Positions 12,666 to 24,943 of a DNA stretch of 64,000 nucleotides are shown one piece after another; position 1 is the first letter of the stretch; every line of letters begins with the position of its first letter. The stretch covers positions 166,349-230,348 of the forward strand of contig QKWP01000339.1 in assembly GCA_003550325.1 (NCBI GenBank), written 5' to 3'. The notes under the pieces are model-generated. The model worked only from the letters and a program-made list of their open reading frames with translations, was not told the DNA's origin and searched no databases. The position numbers and the translations under genes are program-made. The DNA comes from Gigaspora rosea (taxonomy: Eukaryota > Glomeromycota > Glomeromycetes > Diversisporales > Gigasporaceae).

Positions 12666-14418
12666 ATGCAATCTTATAAAATTCTACATACATTCCTTAT
12701 TTTAATATTTTATTTCTATAATTTAGTATTATGTGGGAATCCTTCTGATGATGATGCATATACAAAATTATTCAAACATGATCCTCAAGATCTTATCAGA
12801 AAACGTTATTTTAGAATCGAACCGGAAGAAACAAGTTTTACTCTTAATGTTAAACCATTAGATTATCCTGATAAATGTGAATTAAAGCAATTACATTTGC
12901 TTACTAGACATGGTATTAATATTTCTCATTTACACATTCACAAATTTTTGTTGAAATAATATAATAATTTTTAAAATTGTTAATTAGGATCAAGATATCC
13001 AGATCCCACTGATATTCGAGCTTTTGATCGACTTGAAAAAATATTTGAAAATGTTTCTGTTGCAAAGGAATGGGTGAGAAAAAAATAAATATCATCACTT
13101 TAAGACTTAACGTTGTTGTTATGAAAATACTTTTATTACTTTAGTATAAAAATCCTTTTCCCATGGAAAGAAATTTCCAATTGATTCCCCGAGGAGAAAT
13201 GGAACCATATTTTGATGGAAAACAATCTGTTTTAAGATATGATAAATTTTGGAAAGACGTTAAAAAAACCAGATATGATCCTGAAGTTGTAAAATTTCAA
13301 GCTGGTGCTAATTCAAGGTATAATTACTGCAATTGCTTACATATACTATACTTAGATATATTTATATAAATATTGATTGAAATCTCAATTATTTAAAGGT
13401 GTGCTGCGTCGGCTATGGCCTTTTCTGAAGGAGTATTTAATGGTGATGGTCCTTTAGATAGCTGTAAAAATCAGCCAGTCTACATTATGTCAATACCACA
13501 AGTAAATAATATTTATTAAAGTGTTATTCTTTTATTACATTATATTTTAACCATTTATAATATTTCCACATAGAATGAAGATAATGTTTTAGAACAGTAT
13601 AATAACTGTAAACTTTTAACCGAAACGGTTTTCAATAATAATCCAATATACAATGAACAAAATTATACATATGGTAATACGACCTTAGCACCAATCGCTA
13701 AGCGTATGTCCGAAGATTATGGTATCTACCCACCTCTTAATCCGTATTTGGTACCATATATATTTCATCATTGTGAATTTTGGGTCTTACATTTTAATCG
13801 AGCTGATACATGGTGTTCATTACTAAGTGAACTTGATATTAAAAAATTACGTTATTATTGGGATATGACCGATTATCATCTTTATGAATATGGTAGTCCT
13901 CTTAATGAACAAACTGGCTGTGTCTATTATACACAACTTGTAAGTGGTGTTGAAAGTTACTTAAATGGGAGTTCTAGAATGGTAGCTGATCTGAAAAATG
14001 GCCATTCGCACGGTATGCTTATGGTACTTACTACTTTGGTATGTAAAAAAAAACTTTATTAAATTTTAATACGTGTTTCATATTTTTTAATATACGTAAG
14101 AAATATTAATATCTTTTATTATAGGGTGTACATAAAAACCCTTTTCCACTCACTGCGAATTTAACCCTTTCCCAAATTGATGAAATTAAATATTCAGAGG
14201 CTAAAACTATTTATTGGTCATCTACAATTTATTTCGAAATTTATACTTGTTCAGACAATGAAGACAAGGAAAAAAGTACAAAAATACGATTGGTACTTAA
14301 TTTTGAACCACTTCTAATTCCGGGTTGTGAGAGTGAATATTGTGAATGGTCCACATTTAAAAAGGTTCTTGGCGATAAGATTGGTTGTGATTTTAACAAG
14401 TTGTGTGGAAATCCTTAA
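12666..14418 (+). CDS. Secreted histidine phosphatase, MINPP-like
   Basis: Six exons (12666-12912, 12988-13073, 13145-13317, 13399-13501, 13574-14038, 14125-14418) with GT-AG introns of 71-86 nt join into 455 aa. The N-terminus has a hydrophobic signal peptide of about 23 residues. RHGSRYP (81-87) is the branch-2 histidine acid phosphatase signature. RCAASAMAFSEGVF and the YYWDMTDYHLYEYG region match multiple inositol-polyphosphate phosphatases, which remove phosphates from phytate-type inositol phosphates. The second active-site motif, normally HAE in MINPP or HD in phytases, reads HSH (347-349), so the usual acidic proton donor is absent. The enzyme may be inactive or altered. It is likely extracellular or in the secretory path. 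The 3' end is partly duplicated just downstream. Confidence 0.88.
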
Positions 14419-15272
14419 ATACGGGTTCGTTGCATTACTCTTACATGAGGTAATATAATTTATAAATACTAAATGTAATAAGTATTGTATTAGAAAATAT
14501 GTAATAGATTAGATATTGTATTTCATATAGTTGTATAATAAAAATTAGATGAAATTAATTGGGCTTTTTTGTTTTTTTTTTTAATTACCGTTACGAAATA
14601 AACCCTTTGATATATTATGCTACATTATTTTTATGTGTATTTCGTAATCCCGATAAGATTGGTTGTGATTTTAACAAGTTGTGTGGAAATCCTTAAATAC
14701 GGTTCGTTGCATTACTCTTACATGAGGTAATATGGAGTGCTCCGTATTAAAAGGTCCCATTTTTACATTTATCTCATTTTGAGATAATTGAGTTTAACCA
14801 TTTGTTTTGATTTTCGGACTGATTCGGGATTAATTAAATTTCACGATTTTGATTGGTTAAAGAAGGCAGGTGACTATCGGATAATCTCGTGACGTGTTGG
14901 CTCTACGCAGCCTCATGTAATTTTTCTTTTTAAATTATCTTGATTTTTTATTATGCAAATCAACTTTTATTAATAATTGAAAAATATCAATTATGTCAAA
15001 ATTTACATGAATTTAATAAAAACTCATTTTTCAAAAAATTGTAAAAATGGGCCCTTTTAATACGGAGCACTCCATATAATTTATAAATACTAAATGTAAT
15101 AAGTATTGTATTGGAAAATATGTAATAGATTAGATATTGTATTTCATATAGTTGTATAATAAAAATCAGGTGAAATTAATTGGGCTTTTTTGTTTTTTTT
15201 TTTAATTACCGTTACGAAATAAACCCTTTGATATATTATGCTACATTATTTTTATGTGTATTTCGTAATCCC
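14373..15272. repeat. Tandem duplication of the phosphatase 3' end
   Basis: Unit 1 (14373-14650) covers the last codons of the phosphatase and about 230 bp of 3' flank. Unit 2 (14651-15272) repeats it nearly exactly, apart from a 341-bp insert. Only unit 1 is joined to the gene. The second copy of the terminal codons is an orphan. Confidence 0.9.
14733..15073. mobile_element. MITE inserted in the duplicated 3' flank
   Basis: Termini 'ggagtgctccgtattaaaag' and 'cttttaatacggagcactcc' are perfect inverted repeats. Sequence outside reads ATAT on each side. Unit 1 of the surrounding duplication is the empty site and shows ATAT once. This fits a 4-bp duplication, or a TA duplication if the element begins with T. 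No ORF. Confidence 0.88.
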
Positions 15273-15629
15273 TATAAGAAAATTGGACCGGATCGGCATC
15301 AGATAGGCACTGACAACACGTATGTGTATGTTACACACGTGTTGACTTGTGATACGTGTTGGCTCTTTTCGTGGAGAGCGAAAGATCAGTAAATGATTTT
15401 TTTAAAAAAAAGAGCAATATCATGATTCACCGATGAAGCTTCCCTGTATCTTAACAAACAAAATTCCTTACAAAATTTTACTTCATATGCAGTTAGCTTG
15501 TTCATCATTGATTGTTATGTAAATTTATGTTTTAATAATTAATAGCATCGTTATCGCGGTGGAATCCGTACCACTACTGTACCACTTCGGACCATACCCG
15601 TACAAATCCGGTTCTTGACGCCACCGTGC

Positions 15630-16612
15630 GGATCTGAGTGGTAAAGTTTGTGTTAGAACTCCACGAGGTGGAAGAATTACTGATGATATCTGTTTGATAG
15701 GAGATAGATGTCTTTTAATTATATCATCTCATAAATTATCATCTAACCTCCGTCGATACGGTTGTAAATGATTAATTACATCGTCACTAGAAATTTGAAA
15801 ATAACGAATATGAGGTAAGCAATTTTGTAAAGTAGTCTTCATAGTTAAAAAATTATCATTAGACCAGATTTTAGGATCAGATGGTATTCCAGGATTTTGT
15901 TCAATTCCCCATCCAATAACATATTTCCAAATTTTTGCCTCTTTTATTTGTAAGTCATCCATTTAATAACCGAGATTAACGCATTTTTCTTTAATTGGTG
16001 TAAAATCTTTTGGTTAAAAAAACATTTCTGGGTGTTTTGTTATAATATCATTGCTCCAATTTTACAATTCTTGGAATTTATTATTTTGAAAGCTTTTTTA
16101 AAATACTTCAGAAAAATGCAATCGAAGTCATGAAGCCTTTGTTTCAATCAAATATGTCTCAAGACGTTTGGCCAGTTCTTCGAATAAAACTCACAAGTAA
16201 TAACCCTGAGGCTAAAAATAAATGATACATCAACATTTTCTAATGAAACTATTCCACCGTAGATACCTTTAATTAATTTTAGTTTTACAATTACATTAAT
16301 ATTTTTAATATATTAAGATATTTTAAACATTGTAAGATTATAAATAAGAATATACAGTATTATATAATTACTTGATAACAATTTCGAATTGCTGAATAGA
16401 AATATGTTTTAGATTAAATGTTTTAATCAATGTTCGCCAATTTATTATGAAAATGCAATGACCTATGTCTTAAAACTGCTGAATACGCTCGAAATTTTTT
16501 AGCTCTTCAGTTTTGGAGATTCACCAACGTTAATTATTTTGTCAAAATCTTCTTCATCATCAAGAAGTTCAAGGAAATTATTTGAAAGCTTTTCAAATAG
16601 TTTTATCGCCAT
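15630..16612 (-). pseudogene. Truncated BTB-BACK-TLDc pseudogene
   Basis: Reverse-strand copy of the gene family. Exon 1 starts at ATG 16612 and runs to about 16380, with deletions and an insertion of about 9 bp. The BACK part covers about 16215-15729 with several frame breaks. The sequence stops being homologous at about 15630, at the start of the TLDc domain, so that domain is lost. An open stretch 15962-15729 keeps WSNDNFLTMKTTLQNCLPHI. The break point abuts a GC-richer segment (15550-15630). Confidence 0.85.
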
Positions 16613-16619
16613 TTTTTAA

Positions 16620-17845
16620 CCATCCCGTAGTGTGCGAATATTTATGATACAAAGTTACGATTTTATTCTTATCAGTTATTGCGTAATAATTTTAAATATA
16701 TGTTCGATAAATCAAAAATTATATATATTTTTTATTCACTTAATTATTGATACTCTATTGTGACAAAAAACATGAATTGTGAGGAGCTCTAGAATATTTA
16801 AGAATTTATTATTATTTTTGTTATTTATTTAGATCTAAATAGAACTGTGATAAACCAATTAACATAAACCAAAGCGAAATTAAATGGGATGAGTTATTTA
16901 TAGATGCTAGGTGAAAATTGAAGGTTTCACATTGATGAAATACGAACCTGGTTTTTTCGTCACTCGTTAATTAAAACCCTAAATGATAAGATGGTGGAGT
17001 TAATAAAATCAACAAAGCTGTTAATGAAAAGCAATAAATTGACTGTCTGATGTTTATAAAACAAATTTATATACTAGTAGCAATTCAATAAAACAATATT
17101 TATGTACATAACTAATTAGATTTTTTAATAAAAAAAGGCAAGATTTCGATACCAAATTTAAAATGCAGGATTTCTGAGGTTTTTTTCTTAATGATTATTT
17201 GGTAGCCTGTTTTTTTTTTTTTATTTTCCTAATGGTCATATATAAAGGTTTAGCAATAGGTTGATATTATTCAAAAAAGTCTTAAATATTAAATTAAATT
17301 TCACATTTACTTTATAAATTTATGATAATGCACTATTTATATGTTGAAAAGTATAACTTTTTCAGCAATGACATCAACGTAACGAACATAAAATTCAAGA
17401 CATCATTTTGTTATTATGGAAAATAGGTACAATATTTTAAACTTTATCTTAAGTATTATTTCTAGATAATGACTTCGACCTTTGTTAAAGCAATGTTAGT
17501 TTTGCCTTCTATCTTAAGTAATTTTAATTCAGTACCATATTAATTATGCATTTTTTGGTTATAATCTATTTGTAATTGATCGTATAGCGAAACAATTGAT
17601 TTTTTACATGTTTTCTTGTTAACATTAACAATTATTTTGCAAAAATTTTGGAACTTGCTCTAGACAAAAATAAGTTCAATTCAACTATGTCACATAATCA
17701 ATATTTTTTATATATAACTAGTAATAAAAATAAACTCTATGATGTGGCAATAAATAGATTATTTAAATACTGCAGAGTGATAAGAATTTCATGATTTCAT
17801 TTAATGAAACTCATTTATTCATAATCTTGATAAAACTTCTCATAT
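16620..17845. repeat. Dispersed duplication, copy U4
   Basis: Non-coding unit colinear with U2 (2521-3840). It lies between the exon-1 start of the truncated pseudogene and the stop codon of the next family member. It lacks the LTR seen in U3. Confidence 0.8.
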
Positions 17846-17851
17846 TTAAAT

Positions 17852-19419
17852 TTATGACTTTTTACTAATCTGAAAAATTTCATATTCATCTACTGAAAAA
17901 TATGATGTCCCACCAGAATCGTATGCAACATTTCTAATTCGTTTTTCATATGAAGTTTGGCAAGTCCAACATTGATTAGATTGATCAAAAAGCATTAAAT
18001 CACGGCCGAAATAAAACCTACCACCAAAAGCAGGACCACAAGTGGATCTACAATAAATTGCGCAGTGTGGATTTTTCACACGGCTTAAAATAGAATTTTG
18101 AATAGTGCCATTTTTCAATGAAAAAATAAAACTCTCATCGCATCTCTTATAACCACGATTAATCGATTTATCCCATCCAATAGGATTATATCCACCAAGA
18201 ATTTCATCAGTGCCTTTAATTTTTGCAACTACAACAATATTTGTTTGCTTATCACATAAATTCCAAAATGAAGCAGGAGTAAAACCATCTCTGGTTCCTC
18301 GAAGAAGTAATTTAAATTCATATGGATTATTTGTTGCAGAGTACGCATTAACCTTTTTATTAATCCACGAAGTAATTTCAGCTGCATGTGCTTCATTAAT
18401 GATCGTTGAAAATGGTTCGGTCGTTCTGGGTGGTAAATTTTGTGTCAAAACTACACGAGGCGGAAGAATTACTGATGATATCTGTTTGCTTGGAGATAGA
18501 TGTCTTTTAATTATATCATCCCATAAATTATCATCTAACATCCGTCGATACGGTTGTAAATGATCAATTACATCGTCACTAGAAATTTGAAAATAACGAA
18601 TATGAGGTAAACAATTTTGTAAAGTAGTCTTCATAGTTAAAAAATTATCATTAGACCAGATTTTAGGATCAGATGGTATTCCAGGATTTTGCGCAATTCC
18701 CCATTCAATAACATGTTTCCAAATTTTTGCTTCTTTCATTTGTAAGTCATCACGTTTAATAATCGAGATTAACGCATTTTCTTGAATTGATGTAAAATCT
18801 CCTGATTCAAAAAACTTTTCTGGATGCTTTACTATGATATCATTGCACCAATTTTGCAATTCTTGAAATTTATTATCTTGAAAGCTTTTTTGAAATACTT
18901 CAGAAAAATGTAATCGAAGCCATGTAGCCTTTGTTTCAATCAAATAAGTTTCAAGACGTTTTGTCAGTTCTTCAAATAAAAACTCACAAGTAATAACCAT
19001 AAGATTAAAAATAATTGGTGTATCAACATTTTCTAATGAAACTATTCCGCCATATATATACCTTTAATTGATTTTAATTTTACAATTACATTAATATTTT
19101 TAATATATATTAAGATATTTTAAAAATTGGAAAATTATAAATAAGAATATACTGTATAATATAATTACTTGATAATAATTTCGAATTGCTGAATAGCAAT
19201 ATGATTTAGATTAACCGTTTTAATGTTGTTTTTATCTCTGTTAATGTTCGCCAATTAATTACGAAAATATAATGACCTATGTCTTAAAATTACTGAATGC
19301 GCTCGAAATTTTTTATCATTTGGAGATTCGCCAACGTTAATTATTACGTTAAAATCTTCATCATCATCAAGAAGTTCAAGTAAGTTATTTGAAAGTTTTT
19401 TAAATAATTTTATCGCCAT
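17852..19419 (-). pseudogene. BTB-BACK-TLDc paralogue with a nonsense codon
   Basis: Exon 1 is 19419-19169 and exon 2 is 19061-17852, with the same intron position (19168-19062) and the same split codon as the intact gene. Read through, it would be 486 aa. Codon 55 (19257-19255) is TAA where the intact paralogue has GAA in the FRNE motif, so full-length translation stops inside the BTB domain. Exon 2 is entirely open, with BACK (LRLHFSEVFQKSF) and TLDc (LLRGTRDGFTPASFW, KGTDEILGGYNPIGW). An internal start (Met at 19000) would give a 382-aa BACK-TLDc product. I call it a pseudogene, but recent loss or a sequencing error remains possible because the rest is clean. Confidence 0.75.
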
Positions 19420-19919
19420 TTTTTTAGATAAAAAAAAAGATTATCCGGATGTGCGAATATTTATGATAGCAAAGTGATACAAAACTGCTCGATACGTAAG
19501 TATCGAGGCAGTTTTTGATCAGCTCGGACCAAGCATGTGACATGCTCGACCATAATCATCTACCCTGTCCAGGATTATGAGGTCAAATTATGCGATGGAT
19601 GCGAATTATGCGATTTCTTATTTTGTATCGGAAGTTTTCGGAATTTTCGCATGCTCAACACCTCTTCCACCAATCACATTTCACCCACGAGAATTTTATG
19701 CCATTTACCCCACGTGATCAATATCAAAAGTCTTTCTTCGTTTACGTTAGGTTAGGGTTAGAGTTAGGGATGTTATCCTGCTTGCCGAAACTCAGTTCGA
19801 CCCTGCTTGGAACCGAACCCAATGGAACTCGAGTTTTGTAATCACATGAGTTTTATTATTAAATCATGCTCCAAACGAGTTTGATAGATCGGTTGAGCAA
19901 TATTAAGTTAGACTATCGC

Positions 19920-20475
19920 TATGACGAATAAATAATGACGAAAAAATCAATTTTCTTTGACTTTTTTTTTTTAATTTAATGTGGCGTGATATGTTGAATA
20001 AAAAATTACTATCTTATGATGAACAAAAATCAATTTTCTTTGACTCTTTTTTTTTTTAATTTAATGTGTCGTGATATGACGAATAAAAAATTACTAACGA
20101 ACAAAAATCAATTTTTCTTTGACTTTTTTTTTTTAATTTAATATGACGGAATAAAAAATTACTATCTTACGTCGAACAAAAATCAATTTTTTTTGACTCT
20201 TTTTTTTTTTTTAATTTAATGTGGCGTGATATGACGAATATAAAATTCTATTTTATAACGAACAAAAATCAATTTTCTTTGACTTTTTTTTTAATTTAAT
20301 ATGACGGAATAAAAAACTACTGTCTTGTGACGAACAAAAATCAATTTTTTTTGACTCTTTTTTTAATTTAATGTGGCATGATATGACGAATAAAAAATTA
20401 CTATCTTATAACGAACAAAGTCAATTTTCTTTGACTTTTTTTTTTTAATTAAAAGTTAATTTAATGTGACGACAA
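19920..20475. repeat. Degenerate minisatellite of about 80 bp, seven copies
   Basis: Each unit contains 'gacgaacaaaaatcaatttt', 'ctttgac' plus a T run, then 'taatttaatgtggcgtgata' and 'gacgaataaaaaattact'. Copies begin near 19937, 20019, 20096, 20169, 20258, 20331 and 20412. No coding. Confidence 0.85.
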
Positions 20476-20499
20476 TTAGTCATTTTAATTTTTTTTTTC

Positions 20500-20852
20500 A
20501 AGATTGTTAAAACGCACCACTGGTGTTCAACACCAGTATGAAGATCAATATCAAAAAAAATAAACAAAAAAAAATAAACAAAAGTTAAAACTAATAAATG
20601 TTAAGTTAGAGTTAATAGTTAGGGTTAGGGTGAGGCATAGTATATAGTAAAATTTCACAAGGGGGTTTTTTTTTTTAATAAAAAAGGTGGCTTCTAGATA
20701 AAATTTTGAGTTAGAAGGTATTTTTTTAAAAAAAATACCAAAACAACAAAAATTTTATGTTCACCTGATCTTTACGTTACACTGCATTTAAAAAATTTGA
20801 TTGGTGAAAATCATTGTGGTGTTGAACACCAGTGGTGCGTTTTAGCAATCTC
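20500..20852. mobile_element. MITE with 36-bp inverted termini
   Basis: Left terminus 'attgttaaaacgcaccactg' and right terminus 'cagtggtgcgttttagcaat' are inverted copies that extend into a further palindrome 'tggtgttcaacacca'. The centre holds 'agttagggttagggtgaggc' and A/T runs. No ORF. Confidence 0.85.
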
Positions 20853-20928
20853 GTTTTTTTTTTAATAAATAATAAAAATATGCGATTTCTTTTTTTTACA
20901 TATTTTTTTTACTTGAATTCACTATTCG

Positions 20929-21223
20929 ATGGACGAAGACAATACATTTGAAGAACTTATCCATTCAATTGAACCTACCTTTTCAGGTTCAATATCTCAA
21001 AATGCACTTGAACCTGGAACGCTTATAGTAACAAACCATCCTCCAAAGCGAGTAAAAAAAGGACCCTTCCTGGAACGAACTTACTGAATTTGGTGATAAA
21101 CGACATTGCAACCTTTGCAATAAAACGTACCGAGCAAAGAAATGTTTTCGAAAGCAAAAAATACAATCAACCCAATACGTAACAGGTTGTCTGAAGAAAA
21201 TGCCTCCGCAAGTCTCTGCTTAA
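20929..21223 (+). pseudogene. BED zinc-finger (hAT transposase) fragment
   Basis: Starting at ATG 20929, an open frame reads MDEDNTFEELIHSIEP and on to VKK at an A7 run (about 21054-21060). It then needs a one-base shift to continue as PSWNELTEFGDKRHCNLCNK, ending at 21223. W..L.EF followed by C..C spacing is typical of BED fingers at the N-terminus of hAT transposases; the downstream HxxxH part and the catalytic domain are not seen. The frame break lies in a homopolymer, so it could be an assembly error, but the missing remainder marks it as a fragment. Confidence 0.6.
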
Positions 21224-21354
21224 AGACCTGGTACGAAGCGGGTATTATTGACTGTAATGAAGATTAATAAATTGGATAAAAAAAATAACAGCGAATAGAT
21301 GCAATAACATTATAATGCAAAAATTTATATATTTTAAATGTATTTGCTTTAATA

Positions 21355-21484
21355 AAAAATAATAGCGATATGAATGATCGCCAAAAGAAAAGAAAAAGTA
21401 ATAGCGATATGATCGCCAAAAGAAAAAAAAGTAATAGCGATATGATTGCTAAAAGAAAAAAAAAAAGTAATAACGATATGATCG

Positions 21485-21517
<33 letters not shown>

Positions 21518-21520
21518 CAG
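21355..21520. repeat. Tandem repeat of about 40-50 bp
   Basis: Four copies of 'gtaatagcgatatgatcgcc' followed by an A/G run of growing length, ending in a 30-base poly-A. Slippage product. Confidence 0.85.
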
Positions 21521-22309
21521 GTTAAGCGATAGCAGGTTTTATTAAACTGCTTATGCAAGCATAATTATTATGTATTTATATAAACTGAGTTCAAAAAATC
21601 GGTTTTTATTTAAATGTGCTCAGAACAGAGTTCCAACCGGTTTTAAGCACAAGCTAACCGGTTGGAGCAGGATAACATCCCTAGTTAGAGTGAGTGCCTG
21701 GTTAAGGTTGGGTTTAGGTTGCTATATAGTAAAATCGCTCAAGAAGCCTTTTTGTTTGTGCAAAAAAGTTGTTTCTTATGCAAACTTTTGAGAAATACCG
21801 TAAGCTTTTTTGACAAAAGAGACGTTTGTTTTGAATCTCTTGATCGTGCTATGACACACTAAATTATGATCTTTTATTGGTCAATGATCACGTGGGAGTG
21901 AATTTTTGATGGGTAGTTGTATTGATCGATCAACGATTGAGATAATTTCGTAAGTAATAAGGTATTGGGAAAATCGGAGTATAATTGGGTAATTATGAGG
22001 TAATTTGATCATAGTAATATATTGATATCGATTAAGTATGCAAGGAGAATAACCTTATTCCTTCTGCGAACCTCCCTCCTGCCCCTAATATTGTTTAAGC
22101 ATCGGAATAATCTGTCGGACGCCGAGGCATGATGATAAGTTTAGTCAAATATATGGCCTGTCTTATATAGGTGACCTGTCGGGACAGTAGTCATGATAAA
22201 AATGCGTATTATGCAAAAAGCTGCGTAAGTTGCTCGATAAGCAGGAGAAAACCCGAATGCGTTTTCGTAGTAAGCTACCCAGGTATGAGAGACAAAACAA
22301 AAACTTACA

Positions 22310-22645
22310 AATTATTCTTATTACGTAATAATTTTAAATATCTGCGCGCCTGAATATTAAAAATTAGTTTTTTTTTGTCCACTTGATTATTGATACTCAA
22401 TTACAACAAAAACATGCACTGTGAGTTTCTCCAGATATTTTCTGATCCATTTTTTTTTTTTATCTAAGGATTAGTTGTTATATGCCTTCAATATAAACCA
22501 GATAAATGCGCAACATTGTTGACACAGAGCGAAATTAAATAGAATGATTTATTTATAGGTGCTTTGTGAAAACTAAGGCTTCACACTTATGAAACATGAA
22601 CTTAGTTTCTTTGTCTTTCGTTATTTGATTTTTTAAGTGAGTTAT
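22310..22645. repeat. Dispersed duplication, copy U5 (partial)
   Basis: Shares the 'ttacgtaataattttaaata' block, the 'gattattgatactcaatt' block and the 'ttcacacttatgaaacatga' block with U1-U4. It is not followed by a TLDc gene. From 22645 to 23380 I see AT-rich DNA and no supported gene. Confidence 0.7.
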
Positions 22646-23380
22646 ATCGAAAATTCCGTAAATTAAGGTCTTCGTTGGGGATACCGGATAAATTAATGAA
22701 AAAAAATAGCAAATATAGAATAATTGGCACAATTGGGATTTGAAAAAAAAAGATGAAAAATTGAAAAAAATGTGATGACGGGTAATGTAAAACGAAACAT
22801 TAACTTTGCGCGGTACAACTTTGATAGTACCGAAAGTAGATTTACTTAGTACCAAACCTAGTTTCGGAGCACCTTTAGTTTATTACTTTTTATATAAGGA
22901 AACCACATATACTATTTTAGAAGGTTCTGATATTCGAAACCACCCCCATGAGCGTTTATACGGTTGTGAAAAACTTAATAGTAAAAATTGATTTATAAAA
23001 AAAAAATATATATATTCACATATTCTTTTAATAAAATTATGCTAAAAAACTTTCAACAAGAGAATTTTTAGTAAATGCTGAAACTAAATTATGCAAATTT
23101 AGAAACAAGTTGCTTGCTAAAAAACTTCAATAAAAGTCAAAATTCTACTTAAAGTTTGTTTATATCAAATTCAATCGCTTTAGAATCATCATCTATTTGA
23201 TTATCGTTTAGTTGTTACATTATTACCATTTGATTATCTAATACAATTGGTTATAAGCATTATATAATAAAAAAAAAAAATAATCAACGCAATACAAAAT
23301 ATTCACTCGCTCATAACAGTATTGATATTTAACTTTATACTTTGTAAAGTCAATCAATGCTTTTTTATTAATTAATGGAA

Positions 23381-24150
23381 TTAATAGTTGGCTAGAATAA
23401 ATTGTTTGACCGGTTGAAACATTTGTACTGTACTTTTATTTTTTGGAAATTCTAATTTGGCATATTCTGCTTCTCTAATTAGTCCTCTACATTCATATTC
23501 AAAATCAATATTGTTAGATACTCTTTTTGCTGGATCTTGATGCAGCCTTTCTATTAATTCAACTAGATCTTGTGGAATGTTAATTGGAATTTTTGGACGA
23601 AGACCATTAAGAACATCCAGAATAAGGTATTCATCATGTTCACGATCAAAAAAATGGCTTGTAGCCATTTAGTACCTCCCAAATAATCATACCAAAACTA
23701 TAAACGTCCAAGCTTTTGTTAATTTGTCTCACTTTAACATTTTGGTGCAACATAGGGAATAACTTGATAAATTGAATTCTCATCCGGCTATTCATTGATT
23801 GGTTTTCTTATTTCTAAATCTGTAATCGTTGGCTCATTATTCCGGTTAATAAGAATATCGCCGCTGTTAAGTTCGCGATGAATAATCTTATGTTTGTGTA
23901 CTAAATTAAATCCAGTTGAAATTTACGTAATAATCTTAATTTTTCTAACCATGATAAAGTTTTTTTATTTAGAAAATGGGATTTTCAAAATTATCAAATA
24001 AGTGGCGCATTTCGAAAATAAGTAGGGGTTTTTAAATAGCGTTTTTACTATGTGGATTATAAATTGGAAGATTACCTTGCTTTAATTTTGAAACCCCAAT
24101 AACGTAAGTCTCCATTCTTTGCAAATTTTATAACAATAATATGTTTTTTT
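23381..24150 (-). pseudogene. Decayed protein kinase
   Basis: Reverse-strand remains of a kinase domain. Around 23890-23840 the catalytic loop reads IIHRELN (HRD altered to HRE). The magnesium loop reads DLE instead of DFG/DLG. The activation segment reads VIPYVAP, and then KSLDVYSFGMIIWEVLNGY runs to a T7 run near 23650, where one base too many shifts the frame. The open end 23668-23381 continues with REHDEYLILDVLNGLRPKIP and RLHQDPAKRVS, the typical C-lobe end. Several in-frame stops lie upstream. Both catalytic aspartates are changed, so even restored reading would not give a normal kinase. Confidence 0.8.
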
Positions 24151-24940
24151 TTCAGGATGTTGCGTAATGCTAAGATATCGGTGAAGAGTTTTATACTCTT
24201 TATGAGAAATAAAATCAGTAAAAATATCGGTTTTTTTTATACAATGAATTAAATTTCAACTTTAATAACATAAAATAACAGTAAGCTTTTAAATTTAATT
24301 ATCATAAACAATTACGTAAATATTCACATAAATTTAATATACTGTACAGATCTCTTTTAAATGATCGGAATTCATTTTTCAGAATTATAAGAATTTTATG
24401 AACAACATCATAATTTCTTGAGTAATAAGTCTCAACCCATATTGCTTATATATTACACTAAACCCTCCTTTATATTGGTAAATTATTTATATTGAATAAA
24501 ATTCTAACTTTGATTTAGTATAACAACTTCCATAAGATGTTTGCGTGATTCGATAAATCGCATATTAATTTATTACCACTTAAGACTCGTAAGGTGCCTA
24601 TAATGATTTGAATTTACATCACATGGAATTTTTCTATCCTGGCATGAATTGCATATTGTGAAACCTTACTTTTTTTTTGCGCCTTAAATCAAATGAAACT
24701 GAATGTTCATTCTCTTTACCTGCTTTAGGATTATGTAATGTTGAGTATAAATTTTTGGCAACCTCGTATTAGTTTTATCTGGAGTAAGGAATGTGAAACA
24801 TTCCATTATTGATGGATTTAACAAATTTAATTTAGTTTGATCTTGAGTAAATATTACAGTCCATTTCATAGATAGGTTAGGCTATTAAGCGAGCTTGATT
24901 CTTTGATTTTGGACCAAGCGGATTTTCGAATTCGGCCAAT
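24151..24940. other. Intergenic, nothing recognised
   Basis: AT-rich sequence with short unrelated open frames only. Confidence 0.5.
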
Positions 24941-24943
24941 TTA

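Larger units (their letters stand above)
19764..21686. mobile_element. Possible hAT remnant bounded by inverted repeats
   Basis: An 18-bp inverted pair 'tagggatgttatcctgct' lies at about 19765 and 21668 (complement), with weaker similarity continuing inwards ('aaccg..ttggaactc'). Between them lie a BED-finger fragment, a minisatellite and a MITE. This could be a decayed hAT element, or two copies of a small repeat in opposite orientation. No target duplication was identified. Confidence 0.35.

Noticed and set aside
22806..22991. 61-aa plus-strand frame with protein-like composition
   Set aside because: Short, no recognisable motif, neighbours are duplicated non-coding DNA.
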